In this document: one piece after another, positions 15,609 through 22,606 of the stretch
Numbering within the stretch: position 1 is the stretch's first letter
How the letters are laid out: each line of letters opens with the position of its first letter
IMG/VR virus record: IMGVR_UViG_3300025151_007781
Span: 1-41,870 of that record
DNA: 41,870 nucleotides
Direction: 5' to 3' (one strand)
From: a virus
Notes under the pieces: model-generated
What the model was told of the DNA's origin: nothing
The model's input: only the letters and a program-made list of their open reading frames with translations
Database searches by the model: none
Made by a program: the position numbers and the translations under genes

Positions 15609-16539
15609 AAAGTTAATAGTTACTGGCGGTTCTGGCATGGTTGGAACTGCTTTCAAGCACGTATTCCCGCAGGCTGAATATCCCGATCGCCATGAGTTGT
15701 GGAATATGATGACCACTGCCGTAACAAACAATAACGATGTATTTGCCGGAAAAAATATTATCCATTTGGCAGCGAAAGTTGGCGGTGTGAAAATTAATAC
15801 GGAAAAGGTAGCGGACTTCTATATGGCCAACTCTGTCTTAAACCAAACTCTACTAAGTGCCTGCTCGCTGACAAAAGCTAATAAAGTTATTTCCCTGCTG
15901 TCAACGTGTGTATATCCGGATGCGCCATATATTACGTACCCTTTAACAGAGAATCAACTACACTTAGGGCCGCCCCATGAGTCTAATTTTGGCTATGCCT
16001 ACGCTAAAAGAATGGTTGATGTTATGTCCAGGTCTTATCGACAGCAATATGGGTGCAACTTTATTACAGCGATTCCTAATAATCTTTATGGTGAAAACGA
16101 CAATTTTGATCTAGAGAATAGCCATGTTGTTCCTGCAATCATAAGAAAAGTTTGGGAAGCAAAAATCAACAATAGCCCTTCTATAGAGTGCTGGGGAGAC
16201 GGCTCTCCATTGAGGGAGTTTACATATTCACAGGATATCGCACATATACTGCTATTTTTAATGGATAATTACGATGAACCAGAGCCAATAAATATTGGAA
16301 ATACAGAGGAATATTCTATTAGAGAGGTAGTAGAGACAATCTGCAGTATTTTAGAGTACAAAGGTGATGTGGTATGGAATACAGATAAGCCCTCTGGACA
16401 ACATAGAAAACCATCCTCCAATAAAAGACTGCTAGATTTGGGATGGAAAAACGAATGGTACACTCCTTTGCGAAAAGGATTAAAAAAGATGTGCGAGTGG
16501 TTTATAATAAATTACCCAAACGTTAGGGGGGTCTCTTGA
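15601..16539 (+). CDS. fcl: GDP-L-fucose synthase-like short-chain dehydrogenase
   Basis: The start is ATG 15601 inside the end of the phosphatase gene; an upstream in-frame ATG at 15532 would add a leader from another gene. The 312-residue product follows GDP-4-keto-6-deoxy-mannose 3,5-epimerase/4-reductase: VTGGSGMVG for NADP (8-15), STCVYP with S101 and C103, GYAYAKR with Y132 and K136, NLYGENDNF and [11 protein letters not shown] with H175. These are the catalytic residues of E. coli WcaG/Fcl. It would reduce the gmd product to GDP-L-fucose. Its partner gene gmd follows immediately, in the order fcl then gmd. A relative making another 6-deoxysugar cannot be excluded. Confidence 0.88.
   Translation: MVEKLIVTGGSGMVGTAFKHVFPQAEYPDRHELWNMMTTAVTNNNDVFAGKNIIHLAAKVGGVKINTEKVADFYMANSVLNQTLLSACSLTKANKVISLLSTCVYPDAPYITYPLTENQLHLGPPHESNFGYAYAKRMVDVMSRSYRQQYGCNFITAIPNNLYGENDNFDLENSHVVPAIIRKVWEAKINNSPSIECWGDGSPLREFTYSQDIAHILLFLMDNYDEPEPINIGNTEEYSIREVVETICSILEYKGDVVWNTDKPSGQHRKPSSNKRLLDLGWKNEWYTPLRKGLKKMCEWFIINYPNVRGVS
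16525..16531 (+). promoter_or_regulatory. Ribosome binding site deciding a TTG start
   Basis: AGGGGGG lies four bases before the TTG at 16536. No ATG or GTG occurs before the conserved NAD-binding loop of gmd, so this site supports TTG as the true start, overlapping the TGA stop of fcl. Confidence 0.55.
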
Positions 16540-17516
16540 AAACAGCAATAATAACGGGTGTTACCGGGCAAGATGGATCGTATCTGTCTGAACTACTGTT
16601 GTCCAAAGGGTATAAAGTAGTGGGACTAAAGAGAAGAACATCCCTAATAAATACAGATAGGGTAGATATGTTTTATGATGATCCTAATTTCATTCTAGAA
16701 TATTGGGATTTGAACGATGTGGGCTCTCTGTACCGTCTGCTTAATCAACATAAGCCAGATGAAATCTACAATCTTGCCGCCCAATCTCACGTCCGTGTGT
16801 CGTTTGATATACCTGAACACACTGTCGATGGTGTGGCTTTAGGAACCTTAAGAATCTTAGAGGCTATCAGAAATATCAATAGAGACATAAAGTTTTATCA
16901 GGCTTCTTCATCTGAGATGTACGGCGATGCACCGTGCCCCAAAACTGGTTATACTGAAAAGAGCAGGATGACTCCCGCCTCGCCATATGCTTGTGCTAAG
17001 TTGTTTTCTCACAATTTGGTTAGAAACTATCGGGAATCCTATGGATTACACGCATCGAGTGGAATTCTGTTTAATCACGAGTCACCACGAAGAGGGGAAA
17101 CTTTCGTGACCAGAAAAATAACTCAGGCAGCTGCAAGAATTAAGTTAGGGCTGCAAGATAAGTTATATCTTGGTAATTTGAATGCCAAAAGGGATTGGGG
17201 ATTTGCAGGAGACTATGTGGAGGCGATGTGGTTGATGCTACAGGCAGACGACGCTGATGATTATGTTATTGCTACAGGCAGAACAAATACAGTAGAAGAG
17301 TTTTTACGTCATGTTTTTGATTACGCTGAATTGGGCGACTACAACCAGTATGTTGAAATTAATCCTAAATATTTGCGACCTCATGAGGTGCCTTACCTTC
17401 TTGGAAATTCAACAAAGGCAAAGAATCAATTAGGATGGCAGCCCCGGGTATCGTTTGAAAATTTGGCACAGACAATGTATGAAGCTGATTTAAAGGAGGC
17501 ACTAAGAAATGTCTAG
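16536..17516 (+). CDS. gmd: GDP-mannose 4,6-dehydratase
   Basis: This enzyme converts GDP-D-mannose to GDP-4-keto-6-deoxy-D-mannose. The 326-residue product has [16 protein letters not shown] (glycine motif G8, G11, G14), [20 protein letters not shown] with S125 and E127, SPYACAK with Y151 and K155, and [18 protein letters not shown], all standard for Gmd. It is about 20 residues or more shorter than most bacterial enzymes. It initiates at TTG. Together with fcl it makes GDP-L-fucose from the host GDP-mannose pool; no gene for GDP-mannose synthesis is seen. The following epimerase gene overlaps its stop by eight bases and is preceded by a good AAGGAGG. Confidence 0.92.
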   Translation: MKTAIITGVTGQDGSYLSELLLSKGYKVVGLKRRTSLINTDRVDMFYDDPNFILEYWDLNDVGSLYRLLNQHKPDEIYNLAAQSHVRVSFDIPEHTVDGVALGTLRILEAIRNINRDIKFYQASSSEMYGDAPCPKTGYTEKSRMTPASPYACAKLFSHNLVRNYRESYGLHASSGILFNHESPRRGETFVTRKITQAAARIKLGLQDKLYLGNLNAKRDWGFAGDYVEAMWLMLQADDADDYVIATGRTNTVEEFLRHVFDYAELGDYNQYVEINPKYLRPHEVPYLLGNSTKAKNQLGWQPRVSFENLAQTMYEADLKEALRNV

Positions 17517-18390
17517 ATGTTTAGTTACTGGCCATAAGGGTTATATAGGCTCAAAGGTATACGCTCGTCTTTTAGAGGAAGGACATGAAGTGATGGGGAT
17601 TGATTATAAAGATGATCCATCACAAGACGTTTCACTCGTTCTTAAGGAAGATCCAGAAGGTCAGTTTAATTCAGAATACTATGATTTTAAGCCAGAGTAC
17701 ATTTTTCATCTAGCTTGTATCCCGCGTGTGGAATATTCAGTTGAATATCCTGTTGCAACTATGTTGAATAATGTTATCCAAACTTCGCACGTATTAAATT
17801 TTGCGCGGAAAGTTGGAACTAAGCGCGTTATATACTCTGGCTCGTCCTCTGTGGTGGGAAATGGAGACGGACCAGAGAGTCCGTATGGATTACAAAAACT
17901 AATCTCTGAGATGGAGTGCGAGCTGTATTCGAAGCTATACGGCGTCGACACTGTAACTCTAAGGTATTTTAATGTATATTCTCCATGTCAGAAAGCAAAC
18001 GACGCGTATGCGACCGCTATAGCTAATTGGATGCACTTCATTAAGACTGGACGATCTCCGTTTATTACAGGAGACGGCAACCAACGGAGAGATATGGCTC
18101 ACATAGAAGATATAGTCTCTGCTAATATGTTTGCAATGAAGTATACAGGCGATTTTATGGGTCGCTATTATGATGTTGGTACCGGCAATAACATATCTTT
18201 AAATGAGGTTAAGGATATAGTTTTAGAGTACCACCCTTATGTGGAATTTGAGTATCGGCCCCCAAGATCAGGAGACGTTTTGGAGACCAAAGCAGATATT
18301 ACCCCATTATTAACGATGGGGTGGTCTCCGTCTGTTCCCATACGGGATGGAATAAAGGAATGTTTTAATTTTAAATTACAAGGAGAATAA
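17509..18390 (+). CDS. NAD-dependent nucleotide-sugar epimerase/dehydratase
   Basis: This 293-residue extended short-chain dehydrogenase shows [20 protein letters not shown] (G8, G11, G14), [25 protein letters not shown] with the catalytic serine region near 110-114, and SPYGLQK with Y126 and K130. [19 protein letters not shown] and HIEDIV are typical of UDP-glucose/UDP-glucuronate 4-epimerase relatives. It lacks the long C-terminal helix of GalE. Its substrate could be a UDP-, GDP- or dTDP-sugar. It is the last gene of the sugar island; the next gene begins one base after its stop with a small conserved phage protein. Confidence 0.85.
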   Translation: MSRCLVTGHKGYIGSKVYARLLEEGHEVMGIDYKDDPSQDVSLVLKEDPEGQFNSEYYDFKPEYIFHLACIPRVEYSVEYPVATMLNNVIQTSHVLNFARKVGTKRVIYSGSSSVVGNGDGPESPYGLQKLISEMECELYSKLYGVDTVTLRYFNVYSPCQKANDAYATAIANWMHFIKTGRSPFITGDGNQRRDMAHIEDIVSANMFAMKYTGDFMGRYYDVGTGNNISLNEVKDIVLEYHPYVEFEYRPPRSGDVLETKADITPLLTMGWSPSVPIRDGIKECFNFKLQGE

Positions 18391-18391
18391 G

Positions 18392-18589
18392 ATGAGACTA
18401 TCAAACCAAGCTGTGGGAGCCCTGATGATGGCTCTACAAAGATCATTAATGGAACAATCCGACATCGTTCCGGTATTGCAGGATATGGATTTTCAGGTGA
18501 ACCCCGAGGATTCATCACACTCAGAGTTGGTTGTAACTAATCCACCAACAATTAATTTTGACAATGTCGAACTAAACAAGGAAGGATAA
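18392..18589 (+). CDS. Small conserved phage protein, function unknown
   Basis: The 65-residue acidic product begins with a predicted amphipathic helix (MRLSNQAVGALMMALQRSLM) and continues with a DIVPVLQDMDFQV segment. I recall similar small proteins near late-gene regulators in marine T4-like phages but cannot name a function. GGAG eight to eleven bases before the ATG supports the start. It marks the return from the sugar island to core phage genes. Confidence 0.7.
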   Translation: MRLSNQAVGALMMALQRSLMEQSDIVPVLQDMDFQVNPEDSSHSELVVTNPPTINFDNVELNKEG

Positions 18590-18593
18590 TAAA

Positions 18594-18767
18594 ATGTTTA
18601 AGAAGACTACTACAAACCCTACAAACCCGCGCTATGTAACGGAGAGGCAGGCCAGGGAGCTAGCAGACGAACTTGTTCGAACCGCTCTCAGAGAGCAAGC
18701 CAGAGATCTAGAAAAGCATCTTATGGATATTGATAAGCGCTTAAGGGAACTTGAAAAGCGCAGCTGA
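18594..18767 (+). CDS. Small coiled-coil-like hypothetical protein
   Basis: This 57-residue frame lies exactly between two supported genes. It begins ATG at 18594, four bases after the previous stop, and its TGA overlaps the next ATG as TGATG-type coupling at 18767. Residues 14-57 are rich in Glu, Arg, Lys and Leu with leucine spacing that suggests a helix or coiled coil (RQARELADELVRTALREQ and LEKHLMDIDKRL). The tight spacing and lack of any other gene in this stretch argue that it is real. No function is recognised. Confidence 0.75.
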   Translation: MFKKTTTNPTNPRYVTERQARELADELVRTALREQARDLEKHLMDIDKRLRELEKRS

Positions 18768-19015
18768 TGCCACGATATCAATATCACTGCACAGCATGTG
18801 AAGAAATCTCAACTATATACCACCCTTCATCCGAGACGCAATCGGTTTGTCCAAAGTGTGATTCCGGATCCACTCTAGTAAAGCTCTTAACAACATTTAC
18901 TACGAGGAAAAAGGGAACAAAATCTAATAAGGTTGGTCAAGTTACAGAGCAATTTATAGAAGATTCGCGTCAAGAGCTGGAAGAGCAAAAAGAGCAACTA
19001 AATAAAAATAAATAA
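18767..19015 (+). CDS. FmdB-family zinc-ribbon protein
   Basis: This 82-residue protein starts MPRYQYHCTACEE and has two CxxC knuckles (C8, C11 and C28, C31) followed by LVKLLTTF, which is the FmdB/CxxC_CxxC_SSSS zinc-ribbon pattern. The C-terminal tail is highly charged (SRQELEEQKEQLNKNK). FmdB-type proteins are small regulators of poorly defined function. The gene lies between a coiled-coil protein and a membrane-anchored protein, two genes upstream of the late sigma factor, so a role in phage transcription is possible. Start and stop both overlap neighbours. Confidence 0.8.
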   Translation: MPRYQYHCTACEEISTIYHPSSETQSVCPKCDSGSTLVKLLTTFTTRKKGTKSNKVGQVTEQFIEDSRQELEEQKEQLNKNK

Positions 19016-19383
19016 TGTTCATTTATATTGTATTAATCATATCCCTTGTAATAAACGCACTTTTGGGTTGGTATATATCCAGGATGTTACAGAAGTTTAT
19101 ATTTATTTCGGACAATATGTCTGATCTGTTTTTGACCACAAAGGCATTTCAGGTATTTGTTAAAGATATGTATAGTATGGATTCTTTCCATGGGGAGCCA
19201 ATAATACAAGAATTAGTATTAAGAATAAGTGAGGTTAATGATGAAATCTCAAACTTTAGAGAAATATTTGAATACACTATAGATGATGAATTAGAACAAG
19301 AACTTGAGGAAGCATTAAATGCCGAGGAAGAAGAGCAAGAAAAATCATTACTTTACGCAGGTACACGAAGACGCAATAGTTAA
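19015..19383 (+). CDS. Small membrane-anchored protein, function unknown
   Basis: The 122-residue product has an N-terminal hydrophobic helix (FIYIVLIISLVINALLGWYI, residues 2-21) followed by a cytoplasmic-looking, acidic C-terminal region with a run of glutamates near residues 95-110. It therefore appears to be anchored in the inner membrane by its N terminus. It overlaps the next gene by 65 bases, in a different frame, and shares one base with the previous gene. The family and role are not recognised. Its position beside the sigma factor seems to be kept in related marine phages as far as I recall, which is weak evidence. Confidence 0.75.
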   Translation: MFIYIVLIISLVINALLGWYISRMLQKFIFISDNMSDLFLTTKAFQVFVKDMYSMDSFHGEPIIQELVLRISEVNDEISNFREIFEYTIDDELEQELEEALNAEEEEQEKSLLYAGTRRRNS

Positions 19384-20005
19384 ATATGCCCTGACAAACG
19401 ACAGGGAATTGCGATCTAAGTTGTACGAAGAGTACATACAGCCTGCGTTTGACGATATGGTAGATAAAATAATTTACACTTATCGTTTTACCACACTACC
19501 AAACATTGATTATCTGAGAGCAGATTGTAAAGTTTGGCTAACCACTATTTTAAACAAATACGATCCCAATAAAGGCTCAAAAGCTTTTTCGTATTTTTCA
19601 GTTGTAACGAAGAACTGGTTTATTCATAAAGTCAAGAGAACTAAGAAAAGACTTCAAACCGAAGTTTTTATGGAAGATGTTCTTAATGAAGCGGACGAAA
19701 ACCTTGTATCAGATGAACCAAGCTACTACGACAAAAGATCAGAGATGGAATTTTGGATGTCCCTTAATAATGAGATAGACACCTGGGATTCGTTTATGAT
19801 TAAAGAAAATGAGAAAAAGGTTCTTATGGCCGTCCGCATTCTTTTGGACTCCGCTGAACAAATAGAAATTTTTAATAAAAAAGCTATTTACTTATATCTT
19901 CGCGAACTTACGGGACTAAACACCAAGCAGGTTGTCAACAATCTTAATAAGCTTCGAAAAAGATACAGGACGTTTAAGACAAAATGGGAAAACAGCGAGA
20001 TCTAA
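19319..20005 (+). CDS. 55: Late-transcription sigma factor, T4 gp55-like
   Basis: The 228-residue protein resembles T4 gp55, which directs host RNA polymerase to late promoters with the sliding clamp. The region KYDPNKGSKAFSYFSVVTKN and following WFIHKVKRTKK parallels the conserved gp55 region 2 (FDETKYKNPHAYIT) that binds polymerase and the -10 element. An aromatic-rich RFTTLPNIDYLRADCKVW precedes it. The ATG at 19319 lies 65 bases inside the previous gene; the lysine-rich N terminus and the VHEDAIVKY segment fit homologues, so I keep it. It is longer than T4 gp55 (185 residues) because of a C-terminal extension. Late promoters recognised by it are not obvious in the gaps seen here. Confidence 0.85.
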   Translation: MPRKKSKKNHYFTQVHEDAIVKYALTNDRELRSKLYEEYIQPAFDDMVDKIIYTYRFTTLPNIDYLRADCKVWLTTILNKYDPNKGSKAFSYFSVVTKNWFIHKVKRTKKRLQTEVFMEDVLNEADENLVSDEPSYYDKRSEMEFWMSLNNEIDTWDSFMIKENEKKVLMAVRILLDSAEQIEIFNKKAIYLYLRELTGLNTKQVVNNLNKLRKRYRTFKTKWENSEI

Positions 20006-20289
20006 GCTTAGAACATTACATCGAAGAAACCACGACAAACATTAAAGAAGATCGTGCGATGGCCAAGTCCTTGCTGATGGACGTAATGGCTGATATGAAA
20101 GCCTCTCCCGCCGATAGAAGAGAGATGGGTCCGATCGCGGCCAAGTATGTAGAAAACCTTCAAAGATCCAACGAGCAGATGGTGAAGCTCGCTGCCATCT
20201 TGCAGCGTCAAAAGACCGGACAGGTCGGGCTTACAGACGACGACAAAGAACAGCTATTTGATTTGCTAAATGAGGGTAAGCAAGAATGA
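19984..20289 (+). CDS. Small helical phage protein downstream of gp55; possible late co-activator or terminase-small type
   Basis: The 101-residue, mostly helical product starts 22 bases before the end of gp55 and ends with an ATGA overlap into the baseplate hub gene. AAKYVENLQRSNEQMVKLAA is the most conserved-looking stretch. The C terminus EQLFDLLNEG has the hydrophobic-acidic look of a sliding-clamp-binding tail as used by T4 gp33 and gp55, so a gp33-like co-activator is one guess. A small terminase-like protein is another. Neither is supported beyond size, position and this tail. Confidence 0.6.
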   Translation: MGKQRDLSLEHYIEETTTNIKEDRAMAKSLLMDVMADMKASPADRREMGPIAAKYVENLQRSNEQMVKLAAILQRQKTGQVGLTDDDKEQLFDLLNEGKQE

Positions 20290-21608
20290 CAATTAATTAT
20301 GAAGATATCCTCGACTTGTATGGAACTTTAAATGACTTGGGAGTCCCTGATGGATTGTCAGGCGACCGAAGAACATTATCAACGACAGACGCTATTTCAT
20401 CTGTTTTGGAAAACGCCTTTACTCCGGATGTTTTGGATGGTAAAGGTTTGTTCAGTGGGATTGTTATGGCGACCCTTCCAACTACAAAGCCTACATTCTT
20501 ATCATTCAAAGATAATATAAATTATATAAATTCTATAGCACAAAATCCTACGGGAGAGTTACAGGATCTTCACTTTATCTATAAGGTGTATATTCCTGAG
20601 ATTGACCCAAGAGAAATTATTCTAAATACCAGTAGAAAGAAAGCTTGTGAGGGACTAAGTTTATCACAAAGAATTACTACTTTACCAACTGCTGTGATCG
20701 GATCTGGTTTTTCAGAAGATAAATCACAACAAGCTATAGTGCCGGGAACTTTGGTGGATATACGATTCAATGATGCAAAAAGATTTTTGCGTCCGATGAT
20801 CGTTGGAGTAAGTGGAAAAGTTTTTGATGTTGATTACACACAAGAAGATATAGGTGTTACGTTTGCCAACGGCATCCCAGTTCAGGTTGTCGACACATCT
20901 GGTACTCGTGTTTCAAGTAACGCTAAATCGTTTTTCTACGACCTCCGTAACTCATCTTATCTTGATGGGTACTCGGATATATTTCTAATGGGCTTGACTG
21001 CAAATGCGCAAAGAGAATCCGCATTTAATGCCGCGGCAAACGGTGATAAAAGAGCAAACACGCGGGACCCTGATTCTTTGGCGATTAACGTAGGAGGGAC
21101 TTATTATTGCTCTTTTGGTTTATGGCAATTGAATGTGTGCGGTACCGGCGGCGGGGGACAAAGGTTTGCTAAATATCATGATATTGATTTAAAAGACTCA
21201 GCTAAATTATATTCAGCGATAACGGACAAAGAAAAGCAGTATGATTTTATAGCTAACGACACTGTTATTAAAAAATTATATAAGGACAATGAAGGACTGG
21301 TTAAAAACGCCGGCGAATGGGCTGCCTTAATAGCGGTTAAGTTTGAGAGATGCACACAATGCAAGCCGCTATACGACAAGAGTGGAAAATATAAATCAAC
21401 TTTAGCAAGAGTTAAGATTGCGAATGGCCTAGAGGAAGAGTTGGGGACGACCGTACCTGAACAGAACTATACCCCTGCTACGCCTCCCGTGAGCAGCACC
21501 CCGTCAGAGGTGTCCGACCCCGACGAGGATCTTTTCACTCCTGCAACCGACCCAAATGCTACCAGCGAGAACGAGGTCAATTGGGCAGACTACGAGCCCG
21601 TAGAGTAA
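20286..21608 (+). CDS. Baseplate hub protein with tail lysozyme domain (gp5-like)
   Basis: The 440-residue product has an N-terminal part (to about residue 220) compatible with a hub/OB-fold domain, including GTLVDIRFNDAKRFLRPMIV, and a C-terminal lysozyme-like domain. In the latter, TANAQRESAFNAAA supplies a catalytic glutamate (E244), and SFGLWQLN at 276-283 is the GLWQ motif of tail lysozymes and lytic transglycosylases. It would cut peptidoglycan during injection. The last 50 residues are a Pro/Thr/Asp/Glu-rich low-complexity tail. The next gene encodes a beta-helix spike-like protein, so hub and spike, fused in T4 gp5, seem to be divided between two genes here. Confidence 0.75.
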   Translation: MTINYEDILDLYGTLNDLGVPDGLSGDRRTLSTTDAISSVLENAFTPDVLDGKGLFSGIVMATLPTTKPTFLSFKDNINYINSIAQNPTGELQDLHFIYKVYIPEIDPREIILNTSRKKACEGLSLSQRITTLPTAVIGSGFSEDKSQQAIVPGTLVDIRFNDAKRFLRPMIVGVSGKVFDVDYTQEDIGVTFANGIPVQVVDTSGTRVSSNAKSFFYDLRNSSYLDGYSDIFLMGLTANAQRESAFNAAANGDKRANTRDPDSLAINVGGTYYCSFGLWQLNVCGTGGGGQRFAKYHDIDLKDSAKLYSAITDKEKQYDFIANDTVIKKLYKDNEGLVKNAGEWAALIAVKFERCTQCKPLYDKSGKYKSTLARVKIANGLEEELGTTVPEQNYTPATPPVSSTPSEVSDPDEDLFTPATDPNATSENEVNWADYEPVE

Positions 21609-21623
21609 GAATAGAGATAAACT

Positions 21624-22604
21624 ATGACTAGACGAAGAAAATCATATTCAGCGATTAACTCTAACCCTGATGACGCACAACTAAAAGAAGAGCTTGATAA
21701 TGCTACTCCTGCTGGAAAAGCCGATATTCACGGTGTTGCATCGCAAGAAACTAAAAATAGGGATGTTCCTTCACTTATCGTCGCACCAAATGAGAAGGTT
21801 GTCAAAAAAGGCAACGCGTCCATAAGGTTCGGCAAAGATAGACCAGCAGATCTTTATTCTGGCAGAGGGGGCAAAGGTAATAGTCACTGCGCCGCAGTTG
21901 ACATAGTAGCAGGACATCAAGGTTTTCTTGCTGCTGACAGGGGCCCCCGAGGTAAAAAGCTTTATGTTCATCCAGATTTTAAAATGGATGCAGCGCGCAT
22001 CTATGTGAGCCAAAAGTCAGACATTGATGACTACTTGAATATAAATAGAAAAAACCTGAAGGGCTCAACAAATTCAGTTTTTATGAAATCAACTGTTGCT
22101 TTAAAGGCAGATACAGTAAGGATCGTGGCAAGAGAGAACATTCGACTTGTTACAAGAACGGATGACCTCAATTCGCAGGGCGGAAAATTATCAAACGCTG
22201 ACAAGAGTGGGTATGGTATAGATCTCATTGCTATGAATGATCCAGAAGACTTACAGCCTCTAGTAAAGGGCGATAGTTTAGTTGAATGTCTTGAGGCAAT
22301 TTTGGAAGTCATACAAAGCGTTGGCCTGATACTTGATAACTTTATGGAGTATCAGAATAAGTTCAATAGAACTGTGCAGAATCACACTCACATGTCTCCT
22401 TTTTATGGAACTGAAACTGCAGTTGATTTTAAAAACTTGTTGCTAGCCGGCGTTGAAATGGCGATCAATAGCACTCTCAACTGTCAGGTCCCAATGATTA
22501 AAGACTTACCATTCCAATCCACCGCGGTCGTAAATGATTACCTTGCCGGCTCTGGCGCCCCAGGTGAAAAATATATCTTAAGTTTGTATAACAGGACTAA
22601 CTAA
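21624..22604 (+). CDS. Spike-like baseplate protein with beta-helix repeat segment
   Basis: The 326-residue protein contains SVFMKSTVALKADTVRIVAR followed by ENIRLVTRTDD (about 149-178). This alternating pattern matches the triple-stranded beta-helix of T4 gp5, Mu gp45 and P2 gpV spikes. An NHTHMSPFYG segment (H254, H256) recalls the HxH iron site at spike tips, although it is not at the extreme C terminus. GRGGKGNSHCAAVDIVAG near residue 90 reads like an OB-fold loop. It follows the lysozyme hub gene by 15 bases, which fits assembly of a central puncturing device. Product assignment is by pattern and neighbourhood. Confidence 0.6.
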   Translation: MTRRRKSYSAINSNPDDAQLKEELDNATPAGKADIHGVASQETKNRDVPSLIVAPNEKVVKKGNASIRFGKDRPADLYSGRGGKGNSHCAAVDIVAGHQGFLAADRGPRGKKLYVHPDFKMDAARIYVSQKSDIDDYLNINRKNLKGSTNSVFMKSTVALKADTVRIVARENIRLVTRTDDLNSQGGKLSNADKSGYGIDLIAMNDPEDLQPLVKGDSLVECLEAILEVIQSVGLILDNFMEYQNKFNRTVQNHTHMSPFYGTETAVDFKNLLLAGVEMAINSTLNCQVPMIKDLPFQSTAVVNDYLAGSGAPGEKYILSLYNRTN

Positions 22605-22606
22605 CA

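Noticed and set aside
1111-18390. DNA hypermodification pathway as purpose of the island
   Set aside because: Sugar transferases, aminotransferase and radical SAM could suggest it, but no thymidylate-synthase-like hydroxymethylase, nucleotide kinase or base-modifying gene is seen in the window. KdsA, KdsB, Gmd and Fcl point to glycans.
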